Below the pieces are notes generated by a model that was given only the letters and a program-made list of their open reading frames with translations, did not search any database and was not told the origin of the DNA. Of a DNA stretch of 64,000 nucleotides, positions 51,681 through 64,000 are shown one piece after another. How positions within the stretch are numbered: the first letter of the stretch is position 1; every line of letters begins with the position of its first letter. This DNA comes from Otis tarda (lineage: Eukaryota > Chordata > Aves > Otidiformes > Otididae), in contig CM048552.1 of NCBI GenBank assembly GCA_026413225.1, positions 210,627,553 through 210,691,552 of the forward strand, read 5' to 3'. The position numbers were made by a program, and so were the translations under genes.

Positions 51681-51997
51681 TAGGGGAAAACAGAAAAAAA
51701 AAAAGAGAGAGATGTGAAGCAGCTGAGCGGGGGGCAGAGAGGGGGAGGCATGAGCCTTGTGGGCCTTGCAGGCCTCACCCTCTGGCCTCTCGCCGGGCAG
51801 CCGACTGGGCCCAACTCGGCCCGGCCTGGCTGCAAGAAGTGGAGAGGAGATGAGAAGTTGAAGTGAATAAGATGTAAAAAGGATCCTGAGAGGCATCTGC
51901 CAGCCTGTTGTGAGGAACGGCTGCAGACGCCAAGGTCAGTGAAGAAGGAGGGGGAGGAGTAACATGGCTCCTGGCCAAGATTCCTCTGCAACTCGTG

Positions 51998-52255
51998 GTG
52001 AAGACCATGGTGGAGCGGGTTGTCCCCCTGCAGCCCATGGAGGTCCACGGAGGGGCAGAGATCCACCTGCAGCCAGTGGAGGACCCCACGCCGGAGCAGG
52101 TGGAGGCCTGAAGGAGGCTGTGGCCCGTGGAGGGCCCGCTGGGACAGCTGTTCTAGAGGGACTGCACCCCGTGGAAGAGATGACCCACGCCGGAGCAGTT
52201 TCATGAAGGACTGTGGCCCGTGGGAGGGACCCCACGATGGAGCAGAGGAGGAATG
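51998..52255 (+). repeat. GC-rich imperfect internal repeats in the LTR
   Basis: Variants of CCCATGGAGG / CCCGTGGAGGG / CCCACGCCGGAGCAG recur several times, each followed by a short variable spacer. The block reads open in more than one frame on both strands, which reflects composition and not coding. It is a degenerate minisatellite within the LTR. Confidence 0.65.
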
Positions 52256-52450
52256 CGAGGAGTTCTTCCCCCGACGATGACACAGCGGCATAAAACAGCG
52301 CGTGATGAACTGACCGCGACCCCCATTCCCTTTCCCCTCTCCCCGTGGCGCTCGGGAGGGGAGGTAGTATAGATAATGTTAAGCCCGGGAAGAGGGAGGG
52401 GTGGGGGGAGGTTATCTTGTTCCCTGTCTCATTCTCCTGCTAATTTTAGA

Positions 52451-52456
52451 AATAAA
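52451..52456 (+). promoter_or_regulatory. LTR poly(A) signal AATAAA
   Basis: Sits 187 bp before the LTR end, at the same position as in the related fragment at 2476. Confidence 0.5.
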
Positions 52457-52643
52457 TGAGTGTTTTTCCCCAAGTCGAGTCTGTTTTGCCCTTAACGGTA
52501 ACTTTAAGGATTTCTCCCCGACCTTATCTCAAACCTTGAGCCGTTTTTCTTATATCATCTCCTCCTATTCTCTCGGAGGGTGGGGGGAGCGAGAGAGAGA
52601 CTGCGTAGTCTGGTCCCGATCGGGGCTGAACTACAACACACAA

Positions 52644-53039
52644 ATATTACCTGTTCTACATCTTCTGTGAAAGTTCTGTGCTGCTTTGGGAGTTATGATG
52701 TTAACAGTTCTGGGTCTTGATCAAACACCCATAGGGTACAGCAAGAATTTCCAGAGACTCAGATGGTTTGGGCCTTCTTCTGTAATTTATTCACTTGTTT
52801 CCTAAGTATTTATTCTAACTTAATAATTGAAATTATATGGTTAGTACTGGGGCCCAGCTACAAAACAGACTTGAGGAATCTCTTCAGGCATCTGAAACAT
52901 AACACTGAATTTGCAAATAGTTGGAAAATAGGTCACTCAGTTCAAACACATGACACCTGAACATTCATTAACATTGATTAAACACGCATATTTTTTTTTT
53001 CTGATTCTCTTTTTTTCAAATAATGGTTCTATGAAATAG
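52644..53039. other. Short unique spacer between two LTRs
   Basis: About 400 bp of AT-rich sequence without recognised content. As the two flanking LTRs are in opposite orientation and of different families, it is not proviral interior. Confidence 0.6.
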
Positions 53040-53044
53040 AACTT

Positions 53045-53721
53045 TGTCGTAGTTTAGCCCCAATCGGGAGCAGACTACGCAGTCTCTCTCAGAGACAACT
53101 GGTAAACAAAAGGCAGCAAACAGGTGTGGGTTGAAATGAAAAAAAAAAAAAATTAAGCGAGATAACAAAAGAAAACAAAACAGTGATGGAAAATAAATAC
53201 AGTAAAATAGCTCATAACAAACCTCCACACCCAGTTTCTTCCCACATATCAGGAGGCTCCCCTCAGCACCCTCCTCACTTATATACTGACTATGATGTCA
53301 CATGGGATGGAACATAGAATCATAGAATGGTTAGGGTTGGAAGGGATCTTCAAAGGTCATCTAGTCCAACCCCCTTGCAAGGAGCAGGGACATCCTCGAC
53401 TCGATCAGGTTGCTCAGAGCCTCATCCAACCTGGCCTTGAATGTTTCCAGGGATGGGGCATCAACCACCTATCCAGGCAACCTGTTCCCGTGTTTCACCA
53501 CCCTCACTGTAAAAATTTTTTTCCTAATATCTAATCTAAATCTACCTCCCTCTATTTTAAAACCATCACCCCTCGTCCTATCACAACAGGCCCTACTTAC
53601 CTCAGCTGTTGGCTAATTTGTAAACTATCCCAGCTGGGTGTCCCAACCATAGGGTCCACCAGCTCCGGTTCTCCTCCCAGCTCAAGTGAATATTAAGTCT
53701 ATCCTAGCCAGAACCAGGACA
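53045..53721 (-). mobile_element. Second solo LTR, reverse orientation, split by CR1
   Basis: The right end, read on the minus strand, begins TGTCCTGGTTCTGGCTAGGA, a typical avian ERV LTR start. The left end, read on the minus strand, finishes with GACTGCGTAGTCTGCTCCCG, then GGGGCTAAACTACGACA, very close to the terminus of the LTRs at 2663 and 52638. The middle is unrelated, so it is another family sharing the U5 end. Flanks AACTT (53040-53044) and CACTT (53722-53726) would be a 5-bp duplication with one change. A CR1 fragment (53313-53597) interrupts it, leaving about 390 bp of LTR. Confidence 0.75.
53313..53597 (-). mobile_element. CR1 3' fragment nested in the reverse LTR
   Basis: On the minus strand this is the last 200 or so bp of ORF2 plus the 3' UTR, with CATAGAATCATAGAATGG at 53313-53330. 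It ends at CCCTACT near 53597, where LTR-type sequence resumes (CTCAGCTGTTGGC). It therefore inserted after the LTR. Some drift from the youngest copies (for example CCACCTATCCAGG for CCACCTCTCTGGG) suggests intermediate age. Confidence 0.88.
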
Positions 53722-53726
53722 CACTT

Positions 53727-56700
53727 ATAAACTAGTCCTTATTTATTACACTGCTAGCAGTATGCAGGCGCAAAACAAACATAAATGAGATGCAGTAGAG
53801 CCTTCAGTATTGAAGGAGGATTTTAAGCGAAGTTGGCTTCTTGCTGTATTGCTTAGCACAGAAGTAGCTTATACAGTTCTGAGATCTGTCTGTGCCAGTG
53901 GATTATCAGGCAAAAAACCGCCAAGACTATGTAAGTGAAAGAATAGCCATCACCTTCCTTCATGAGTAAAAACAGTAGACTTAAATGTAACAATAAAATG
54001 ACCTTGGATAAGAGCCAAAAGGTCTTTCTTTCTTCTGATATTTCTTTATATTCCTATATTTCATTTCAAGAGAAATGTTTCTGGTGCTATTTCTTTGGTA
54101 AATTTCTTTTATTTATTTGTTTATTTGAATGTGATTTTAGTAGCTCTTTCTTCCTATTCCTCACATAATCCACCAAATGTCTGTGGCTATGTTGAGTCCC
54201 TGTTCATGGAGAAAGTCAGCAGAGACAATACCTATTACATAGTTGTTGCTTTTTACCTGGATGGTGTCTTACAACTATCAATGACAAAGCGCACTGAAAT
54301 AGGGATAAATTCTTATTATACCAGCAGGGAAACCACTGAGTCCAGAGTGCCTTCATTTTTAGTGTTGGCATAGTCCACTCAGCCCAGCTCTGCTTTACAA
54401 TGAAGTAGAATATGCAGGACTAATTTTACTTAGGGAAATAAAAAGTTATGTTGAGGTGTCCCTATTAATGAACTGTTAGGCAAAAGACGTGTGTTTTTAG
54501 CATACTGCTGAGAGCTAGAACAAATCTAAACAGACTTTTGCTTGCCATATGCTTTGCTTTAGCTCTTTCATGCCCACGTAGTAAAGAAAATGTTTGTTAA
54601 GAATTGAAAAGAGGCAGATTATGCAACTGGGAGGGCAATTTTTCTTTCTTCTCTCTCATCTATTCACCTAAACTTAACCTAAGGGAAGCTTCTCATCAAT
54701 GCTAGATGTTGCTGTCTTTAGATGACCACTGCATAGTGTGTTTCTGATCTCAGTTTTGGACCTTTGAAGTCCGCATCTTTCTAAATTCAATTCTAAGAGT
54801 AAAAATCTTTTTCTGAGGATCAAAACATCACTACCTACAAAAACTGTGATACCTCAGATGGCATGAAGTCACTCTGCAATTAGCAGAGAGAATAGTTGTG
54901 CTGAATCCTCCTTTGCCTGTGACTGATTCTCTACTCTGACTGTAGCTTAGTACAGCTACAGGGTCACCTTAGGTCATTCAGACAATGCCTTGAATTTAGC
55001 TGGGATTTGGCTATTACACTCAAAATCCAAACACATTTATGGAGATAAAAGTGTTTGTGTTACTCCACACTGGTTCTAAAGGTAAAAATCTTAATAATTC
55101 TAATTGCGCCTTGTGCATCTTCTAAGGTGATACAATTATGTTTTGTCCTTAAATACAAACTTCACACCAATGGAAGGGTATTGCCCAGAGAAACTGAAGG
55201 CTAAAGTTATTTCACAGGAGAATAAGCAAGAGCTGAGCTTTTTATAGGTTACAGAATTAATGGAAATTTCCCAGTTGACCAGTAGACAAAATAATTTCCA
55301 TTCTTCATGCAATTTAATTGCCTTATGGTATTTTCATTTATGCTGTCTCTGACTCCAGTGTCTTCAGTGTATCTGTTCCTCCCAGGAATTTGCATTTCTG
55401 AAAGAAAACCCAACATCATGGAGTCCTCATTTCTTGAAGAGCAGAGATATTTAAATAAGAAAGCTGTTGAGGATCTTAGCAGGAAATACAGAATAAATGG
55501 GTCACCTAAAAACTGATTCCATCAATTACGTGTTACAGCTATGTAATAGAAAATTCCAGTTGTGAAGCTTACTTTTCTTGCTGTATATGTGCAGCGTATT
55601 TTAATAATTTCCTCTGTGTAGATCCTGTCATTGAGCAGAGGTTCTCTGCTGTCAGGATAACTATAGGATTATAGATACTCAAAATGCATGTAATGTCAAA
55701 TTCTTCAGCCACTAAAATGTTATGCCTGAGGCATTACAAGGCTCATTCATTTCAAATTTGGCGATTCACATTGTTGCACTGCAGTTAACAGAATTTCGCC
55801 ACATCAGATTGGAATTTTCTGTACAGCAGCAGGTTTCTGAGAGCAGAACTTACATTGTAAATTATCCTGATTTACTGAAGGTTACTGCGTGATGAGAGAG
55901 GGCAACGTGCTTAAAAGAGCACCTGTTAAGCAGATCAGAGAGCTACAGGGGCTATCTTTTCTGGGCACTGAACCAAGGAATGACCAATATTTGTATAGGA
56001 AAATGCTATTTATATAATGGAAATATTCTCCCAATACTTTAAGAAAGCCAGATAAATCCCGTATCTAAATATGAAACAGTGCTCTTCTTTTGGGAGTGGG
56101 GGAAAGGGCAAGCCTGTAAGTGACAGATTGTCAAGCCTGTATTAACTTTGAAGTTCATGGCTTTTATAGGTTGAAAAGATTAATCTTTTAAAATAACATT
56201 CATATTTATCATTCTCATGTAGTTAATCTGGCGCACAGGAAAGCACTAAAGTAAACATACATCTGGTTAACAGGAGAGAAAATATTTTGTATGAGAAATC
56301 TCAAATGACCCAAACAGCACTATTTTGAGCTTATATATATGACTGTTCATTCATTATCTGTTTTATTATTTTTAATTTGTTCTTCATTCTGGTAGTGCGT
56401 AAAGGCCCTGATTGAATTTGAGGAGTTGCGGGGTTTTTACATTGTTCAGGAATACTGCTTCTCAAGACAGCACTGTAGTAAAATTGGTGCTCTGTGGGCC
56501 AGTTGCTTAGTGAAGATCAAATAAAGCGTCAGTGCGTTTACCTCCAATTTGGGAGTGAGTTTTCCTTCCTAATGAGAACATACAAATGCCTGCACAGTCA
56601 TGCACTAGAACGATCAGAGGTCTATCTCATCCCCATACCGTATCTTTGACGGTGAACAACAGGACTTTGGAAACTGTACCCAGACCATCATGCTTAGTAG

Positions 56701-59700
56701 TTGCTGGTGGACCTTTCTACCACTAAAGCTTTGATAACCTTCTGAGCTCAGGAAAGAAAAAAAAAAAAAAAAAAAAGGAGATTAAAACTGCCCATTAACA
56801 GGAAGCACCTCATGCTTCTCAGAAGCTGTCCCCAGAAGTTGTCTCAGATCTGTCCTCAGCATCTGCCTTTTTTTTTTGCTGTTATCTTCTCCTCCCAATT
56901 TTCTCCTGTCCAATTTTCTAATCTGATCAACTCAGATTTTCCTTTTGCCTTATAGACCAGTGTCTAGTTGGCACAAATAATGCATCAAGGGAGAGCTGTT
57001 GTTGCACCAGCATGCAGCCAGAAGCTTTCCAACAAATGGTTCCCTTGCTAACTAAAGATGTTTCCCCTCTCCTGCTCACCTTTACCTCCTCTGCAACGCT
57101 GCATTATAGGAACACAACAGAGGGAAAGGCCATTGTACTCAGCTATAAGTAGGTATAAGATGGAGGTTTTGTATATTTAGTAAACACGTATAAGATGCAG
57201 GTTTAGTTTTGAGGGGAGAATTTGTTGCTCAAAAGAGAATCTTCCATCCAAGACAGATAGAGGTTATAAGGGATACATCAGACTGCAAAGACTTTTCGAA
57301 GAAAAAGTCCCATGAGCATGTTGAGGGATTCCTTCATTTTGGGGGTTAGTGTCACTAGCCTTTGTCTGCAACAAACACTGGTCCTGCGCTGTGACAGACA
57401 AAGTCTAAGAGATGTTGTGGAGTGACAAAGCCCTAAGCCTGGCAGGTGAGTTGTCCAGATCAGACGAGAAATTCTACTTGATCTTCAAATCACACAACAG
57501 CTCGCACTTGTATCTTCTTAAAAACGCTCATGCTGTGAGCTGAAAGGGAAGACTTCAGTAGACAAGATAGCCTTTGAACATCTGAAAAGGGCTTAAATTG
57601 AGGGGGAGGATATATATACCCACACTGCATGTGTATATTTTTCTCTTTTATAAGTATATTATTTCCTAAGAAAAATAGGCTTAGAAGCAATATTTCAAAA
57701 GTATGTGTGTCTCTTGCACATAAAATTACTTCTAGTGCAAAGTGCATTTTATGCAAATAGCATTTCAACCACTTGCTACCATTAATCAAATTGAGCTGTC
57801 AACATAAAGAACTCACACGCCGTGTATATATACAACTTCTGCTCCAAGAGTTGCCAGTTGCTGATGTCTGCTGATGAACAGTACGAGCTGTGCAGGCTTA
57901 CAGCTATCCGTGCTTTCATGGCTTTTCACAGTGACCCCGTGCTCAGATGTCCCTGACCTTCTGCTTTCTTTCAGGGTTGTGAAGTCAGCTTCACCTCCAA
58001 GCTGCTCTGCGGGTAGGAGAGTTCCTGGGTCTTTCAGGAAAAGAGCGGGCACTGTTGTAATGGCATTAAAGGAAACAAAAATTGTTTCCTTTGAGCAACA
58101 AATTATACCAGCATTAAGCAACAATTACTGTAATGAAAATTATTGAAGCAGCAAGGTATCAGACAAGCTGTGTACATCTGGTCTGTTCATCTGCTTCTTT
58201 GGAGAGTGCTTCATAGACAGAGACTAGGACGGTGGTTTTTGTCATATTTTACTAGAAGGAAAGCAGAGGATGCTGTTCTCCCTCCTAAGGTTCAATTTTA
58301 GCCTCTTGAAGGTGAAAATTCATGAAGTGTAAACACATCCTTGTTTTTTTCTGTAAGTACAGGCTAAGCGTCTTCATGTTGTAATTGCAGCAGATGTAAG
58401 AAAGGTTAGATTGAGAAAATCTAGGTACTGCAAGAATAATTCTTTAATTATTTAGTAGCTGAGAGTGTTAGGAAGTCCCATGCTGCTAAAAGATGCCATC
58501 TTGTAAATGAGATGTAAATTGGAGGTCCTGACTCTTTGTGATCATTAAAGATTATATGAAGAATAGTAGCGATTAACTCTAATATCCTGCCAAATTCTGG
58601 TGTGAATAATTATTTTTTTCTGAATGGAGAAATTCCACTTAGAACTGCAGTCAGATTATTCATCATCCCTGTCCTAATGTTTGGTAATGTAAATTGCTAC
58701 CTTTCACTCCTTAAATTAATGTAAGTTAGTGGCTATCAAGTCATATGAAAGCCTTGTTTCTACATTTAGCTGGCTAAACAGGCTTCTTTGCATATTTGGC
58801 TGAAGGAGTTTAAGGCATTGCTCTCTTTCCAAATAAACTGCAATGCTGGGCAACACAAATACTCTTAGTCTGCTTCTTCTATGATATATTTACCACTACT
58901 GTTGAAGGTAGTTAGCAGTAAACGGGGCAGATTAAACAGTACTCGCGTGAACACACAACATGCAGTTTGGCTGGAGAGCAGGAATCTGTCTGACAGACGC
59001 TGATGAACAGCATGACTTCTTGTCATGGTGACATCTTGTATCGCATCGAAAATCATTACATGATTGCGCCTTAGGGAAACCTTCAGGGGTAACACCTGAC
59101 TAAAAAAATATAGGAGAAGAGAAAAAAACAAAAAACAAAAAACCAAAAAAAAAAACCTTCTAGTATATTGGTTAGTTAATTATCAGACTGCAGATAGATT
59201 TTTGTTTTCAAAGACTGGGGAAAAGTATTACCAGTTTAGCCCAGACATGAGTGGCTTTTTAAAATTTTTTTGAAATAGTTTCTAAAGAAAAAGAGAGAGA
59301 CCGATGTATTTCTTATCGAGGTCTCTTTTAATTTTCACCTCCTGAAGATTTTTATTTGTCTAAGACTGGGCAATGTCTCAAACTGAAATGTCATCCTGTC
59401 ACTGTCAAAGTCACAATTTAAGCTAAGACCTTGACTATCTCTGAATTTTCTAATGTTGACTCCTGACTATTTCCAAACTCTGAAATATGTGGTTGAAGAT
59501 AGTCCCTTGATTAAATGCTATTCTAAATATAACATATTTATGAATTTTAAAGTTCGGATGTAATCCACATTCAACTTAATCCAATTTAGTCTACATAGAA
59601 TGCAATAACTAGGGGCAGACAAAAGCGTGTCTATTCACCACGGGCTAAACTGTGGTGACAGTTTATACATCCAGTAGAAAACCAGAACAAAAAGCGACAA

Positions 59701-62429
59701 TGTTCAACAAATGCACGAGACTCTTATGATTCATAAGTTCAAGATTAGATATGACTTTTGGCCAAGATATCATTCATCTGTTGTTTACACGGTCTGTATG
59801 TTTTAATTCCGTTTCTACAATCTCTGTATTGCTTTTAGGAATATTCATCTGACTTTAATAATTCCAGGAAAAGCCAAGGCCACCTGGATAACCTGATCTA
59901 AGTATTCTCACTGTTAGAAAAATTACATCTTTTAGCTATTGACGTTTGTTACAGTTTTGTCAGCAAGACTGAAAGGCCTGTCACTATTACCAGAGATCTT
60001 TATTTAACACTAACACTATACAATGACTGATTCACTTCCTAGCTTAATAAGACATACTCCTGAAATTCAGCTTTCTAAGTGGCTGTTTTCCAATTCCTGA
60101 GTCACTTTTTATGTCTCTCCCTTGACTTCTTCATTACGCTGATGTATTCATCGTCCAGGAAGGATGCTGGTCCAGGATTCATTATTCTTGTAGTGTTCCT
60201 GTGATTGCTTTTCAGAAGCAAAACTTAAATTCCTCAGTTTTATATTATGGCCTTATTTTCATACATCTAAGGACTAAATTTTTTCCCACTTATTTTGTAC
60301 TGAAATTTAATGTTGAAGTGATTGTTTGTGGTGAGTTCTACAGTGGGGTTGTTCAGAATTGACTTTCAAGCTGAAGTCCCCTGCTTCTTCATCTTGCTCA
60401 GTGAAAGATATGGAGACTTTCTCCTCCAGTTGCCCTAGAACCATGCTCATTTTCCTCAGCATGTAACCCTAGAGTGCAGAGAGAGGTGCTACAGAAAACA
60501 ATAAGCAACTCATAAACAAAAACTTCACTCCCAGTATTGGAGCGGGTGGTATTTTAAGAAGTAAGCCTTGTAGACTTATCTAGAGAACAGTCCAGTATAA
60601 ATAAATCAAATCAAAGGGTTACCAGCTAGAAGACAACTGTGTGTGTACTCACAGTGCTGACTACGCTGTTACAATGGAATCATTTGACAAACAACTCTAA
60701 ATTCCTAGGAAAATTATTCCTGTCTTAAGAAAAGTAAGAACTCAGGTTAGAAGTGCTTTGTAAAGGACTGACTAAGATTGTCTGACATGACCAGCTCACA
60801 AAATATGTATTGTCACAGTTCCCTGTAAAACTGTACCTGTATGAGCATGTGTGTATCTCCGTTCCATGGAGTATCCAGCAGTTCGTTGTTCCACCACTCC
60901 TAACACTTTGTGAGCTCAAACTTGGGCAACCAATAGGTGCTAAAGCTTTCTGGTTTGTTTTTTTTTTTTTTTTTCTGAAGAAAATATTATCACTTTTACT
61001 TGCACTGGGTTATTTTAAGATTACTGCTTAAAGGTGAAAAGGAAATGCTTATGAAGGACTGGTATGGTGCCTCCCTTCTGAGAAGGGCAGTTGTCGTTGA
61101 CAGAGGTAGTGAGAAATAGGATGTGAACCTGTTGTTGAAGAATGGAGTTTTGCCACTGACTGCAGGGAAAATTGTGGTCTAATTCAAGTTTATGCAGCAG
61201 ACAATAGCCTCATTTTAGGCTGAAAATACTTCTGCTTTATTGTGTAAATAAGATTCTCCAACTCTTGATTTACATCTGTAGGATACCGAGCAGTGTGGGT
61301 TGCTGTGCCTGATCCTCATGAAGGAAGAGTGAGGGAGTGTAAACATGCTACAGACCTATGGAAAGCAGCCTTTGGGAGATTTTTGAGCAACTTTGTAAAG
61401 CCCTTAGTGGATATTTAAAATTTGCATGGGCATACATAAAAGAGCAGGCAAATAAATTTCTTACCTTGTGTAATATCCCTTCCTGCAAAATGTAACTCTC
61501 AGTGTACAGACTGTTCACTTTGACTGATAATTTAATGTCCTTCATGCTGCAATTCAAGAAATGGACTTTGAATCTCTCTGGAGGGAGGACGAGAGGAAAA
61601 AGAAAAGCTTTGTTGCTTTGGATGAGAGAGTTATTTACTACTAAGCTTGGGAGCTGTAATGCAGCATCTTTTAAATTAAAACATTAATACCTGGCTGTTC
61701 ATGTAAGGCTTTCTAAAAATGTGTGATGATCTAGTATGACCTTGTTTATCCAGCCCCATAATTTTTTATTCCACGCTTTAGGCCATTCCTCCCACTGTCT
61801 CGGAGCTGTCTTTCACCTCACCTTTGGAGGCAGGTGCGCTGCCTTGAAGCAGTGCCACATCAGGTACACAACTGCAGGGTCAACTGTGCTGATTGTTACC
61901 AGATTGGATCAAATAGAAAATGCATAGTACTTTAGTTATCTTTAATTAAAGTAAGCAGTATGTGTGCTCTGTTCCAGATGAATCAACCTGATGAAATAAA
62001 GCAGCAGGTAATCATTAAGAAACAGGTAAACAAGGCATTGCTAGAGCTGCAAAGAAAATAGCGGAAACTATTAGGGATAATATATTGGTGTTACAGAGTG
62101 GGAAAGAGGAAAGTGCAAAGTGATGTTTGTTCTCTAATTCATCTTCAGGAGCCAAATAGTAAGATGGAACTTTCTTTTTTTCCTACCTTTAATATAGACA
62201 TACGTGTTTAAATATGCATCAGGAATTTAAAAGTCAAGTTAAAAGTCAGAATTATGACCCAGGTAAATAGCAATCCAGACATAAAGCAAGAAAGATCAAC
62301 ACAGTGAAAATTTTTAAAAAAGCAATTATAGCAATTCAGAGACATTTTGCATTTCCAGATGAGCAAATGAGCAAGCAATGAAGAGCAGGTTGGACAGAAG
62401 GTAGCAAGTAGGGATCCAGTCTTGCTGGT
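53727..62429. other. Intergenic, about 8.7 kb, no gene recognised
   Basis: Unique sequence with poly(A) at 56757-56776 and poly(T) at 60958-60974. Open frames reach 103 codons on either strand and are unrecognised. I saw no transposon, RNA gene or exon pattern that I could support. Confidence 0.5.
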
Positions 62430-63327
62430 GGCCAGTTGCAAGCAGCAGTCCTCAGGGGCTGATGCTGGTCTGTCATTCACCTTCAGTGACTTAGGCCGCA
62501 GGACAGAAACCAGTCTCTGCAAGCTCATGGACAACATCAGATTGGGGAGAATGGTTAATACACTGAAGGGCAGGACTGATGTTCAGAGGGATCTTGACAA
62601 GCTTTAGGAACGGGCTGACAGAAACCTCATGAAGTTTAAAAAAAGTAAATGTCAAGTTCTGTATCTGGAATGGAGTTAACTCCATAAAACAATATAGACT
62701 GTGGGACAACCGGCTAGAGAGCAGCTTCACTAAAAGTTCTTGGGAATTCTGGTGGACAACAAATGGAATACAAGTCACACCAGGCCCTGGATGTTGAAAG
62801 CTAACTCCACAGTGGTCTGTATTAGCAAAAATATAGCCAGCTGGCTGCAGGAAATTATTGTTTTTCTCTGTTTGATACTTGTGAGGCTGCATCTGGAGTA
62901 CTGTCCATGTTGGGGCTTCCCAGCGTAAGAGACAGATTGAGAAACTGGTGCAAGTCCAGTTGGCCGGAGGGCTGGAGTACATGATGTACAAGGAGTGGCT
63001 GAGGGAGCCAGGTTTGTTCAGTCTGAAAAACAGATGGTAAAAGAGAAGTTTTATCACTGTCTTCAAATACCTGATGCAGAGTCAGAGAGAAAACGGAGCC
63101 AGGTGCTGAGGGAGATACAGTGAAAGGATAAGAAGCAATAGACACCAATCACAGCAAGGGAAAAAGGAAGGAAAAATTGCCTGCAGAGCTTGTGCATCTC
63201 TAGCCATAGAAATAACTCAGAACTGAAGTGGAAAAGTAAGCCCCTGAGCAACTCCATCTAAAGTTGAAATTAGCTCTCCTTTGAGCAAAGGTTGGCGTAG
63301 TTGACATCATAGTTTCCTACCAATCTA
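62430..63327 (+). mobile_element. Old CR1 copy, RT to 3' end
   Basis: Begins in the region corresponding to the VPQGS motif (CAGTCCTCAGGGGCTGATGC) and continues through the equivalents of the catalytic block, CGGGCTGACAGAAACCTCAT, TGTGAGGCTGCATCTGGAGT and GGCTGAGGGAGCCAGG. It fades out near GTTGGCGTAGTTGACATCAT at about 63290-63310. It is heavily diverged, with many indels. Confidence 0.78.
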
Positions 63328-64000
63328 AATTAATCTGTTATTCTACCTAATTCAGATACATCTTGTTCAAATGGCATTCTTGGAGTTGTGAATTAAAGAC
63401 TCTGTTGCTGTTTTTGCCATCAGTATTAAATTCAGATGTAGAAATACTGCTAAAAGCTAAGAAATTAGCACTTATGTGCTGTGCATAATAAAATAGCCAG
63501 TCCTGTCCCGGCATCTTAGAAACCTTGGTATTTGTATTTGAGCAAGTGAATATGGGAAGGCACGATTCTCTAGACAGTGACAATTGAAGCAATGAAGTAT
63601 GTCTTGAGTGGGAGAAATAGTCTCTAAACTTCTTGTCTTTGATATTTCTTGTTTAATTCTGTTTTCTGAAAACCTCAGGAGGTAGAGAAGGCGTAAATTA
63701 GCAGACTAGCACATATATACCTACTATGAGGTAATGACAGTGATCTTTGACCAATAATCAATAGCTAATATTTTAGTATGGTCCAAAAGATGAACAGAAA
63801 CATAGGAATTATCATAATCAAAACTAAGACAATAAAACAGACAATAACAATATATCATTGTGTAAATGCAGAATAGCAAGATATTGAACCCTGTATAGGG
63901 TTCTCGGTCCTAAATTATGGGTCTCCAATCTGAAAAGACTGCAAAAGAAGAAGAAAAGGATGAAAAAGCTTGTTTTTATAAGAGGAAATAGTAAATAAAC
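63328..64000. other. Intergenic, no gene recognised
   Basis: AT-rich unique sequence to the window edge; nothing recognised. Confidence 0.5.

Larger units (their letters stand above)
51500..52638 (+). mobile_element. Complete solo LTR of an avian endogenous retrovirus
   Basis: The 1139-bp element starts TGTTCTGGTTTTG and ends CTACAACA, so it has the canonical TG/CA ends, and is flanked by CACAA on both sides. A TATA-like ATATTTAAG lies at 51672-51680 and AATAAA at 52451-52456, giving a plausible U3-R-U5 order. The middle (about 51720-52340) is GC-rich and internally repetitive, in contrast to the AT-rich surroundings. The last 263 bp match the fragment at 2401-2663. No gag, pol or env sequence is present. 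The orientation is plus, judged from the TATA to AATAAA order. The exact retroviral class is not decided here; the 5-bp duplication is compatible with several. Confidence 0.92.
51495..52643 (+). repeat. 5-bp target-site duplication flanking solo LTR
   Basis: CACAA at 51495-51499 and CACAA at 52639-52643 lie directly outside the TG...CA ends of the LTR. A 5-bp duplication is the footprint of retroviral integration, and its match on both sides shows that the LTR is a solo remnant left after recombination between the two LTRs of one provirus. Confidence 0.9.

Noticed and set aside
51596-52291. Overlapping open frames up to 231 codons in the LTR on both strands
   Set aside because: Open frames in several phases at once come from the GC-rich repeat block; LTRs do not normally code here.
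51500-53721. The two neighbouring LTRs as the ends of one provirus
   Set aside because: They are in opposite orientation, differ in most of their sequence, and are only about 400 bp apart with no retroviral genes between.
1-64000. Prokaryotic systems (CRISPR, operons, toxin-antitoxin)
   Set aside because: Composition, repeats and the single-exon receptor are those of a bird nuclear genome; no regular spacer arrays or compact gene strings exist.

Overview
The window looks like bird nuclear DNA. It contains eleven CR1 non-LTR retrotransposon pieces, most of them 5'-truncated and several ending in the avian CR1 tail of short ATTCTATG-type repeats. It also has three avian-style endogenous-retrovirus LTRs, little simple repeat, and long AT-rich intergenic stretches. 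I see no bacterial features, CRISPR arrays, rRNA or tRNA genes. The exact species cannot be read from the sequence.

Layout. Bases 1-2400 are the 3' two thirds of a CR1 element: an almost open ORF2 with one in-frame stop. It abuts the last 263 bp of an LTR (2401-2663), as expected if the CR1 landed inside that LTR. A second, nearly identical young CR1 end lies at 4672-5093 on the minus strand. Older CR1 pieces follow at 7.4, 9.1 and 16.2 kb.

The one confident host gene is an intact, single-exon bitter taste receptor (TAS2R family) at 21112-22023 (+), with a TATA-like box upstream and poly(A) signals downstream. Two decayed TAS2R copies follow in the same orientation at about 24.6 and 28.2 kb, so the three form a tandem array with roughly 3.5 kb spacing in which only the first copy is still open.

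From 31 to 51 kb the DNA is mostly unique and gene-poor. Exceptions are an exon-like cluster at 35.4-36.3 kb (possible 3' end of an unrecognised single-pass membrane protein, perhaps decayed), more CR1 pieces at 37.7, 43.0 and 50.1 kb, and a few small tandem duplications. At 51.5-52.6 kb sits a complete solo LTR with a perfect 5-bp target-site duplication and a GC-rich, internally repetitive core. A second solo LTR in the opposite orientation (53.0-53.7 kb) carries a nested CR1 fragment. The rest to 64 kb is intergenic apart from an old CR1 at 62.4-63.3 kb.

I found no convincing new multi-gene system. The points most worth following are the TAS2R array, the unidentified exon cluster, the evidence for recent CR1 activity, and the nested CR1/LTR history.
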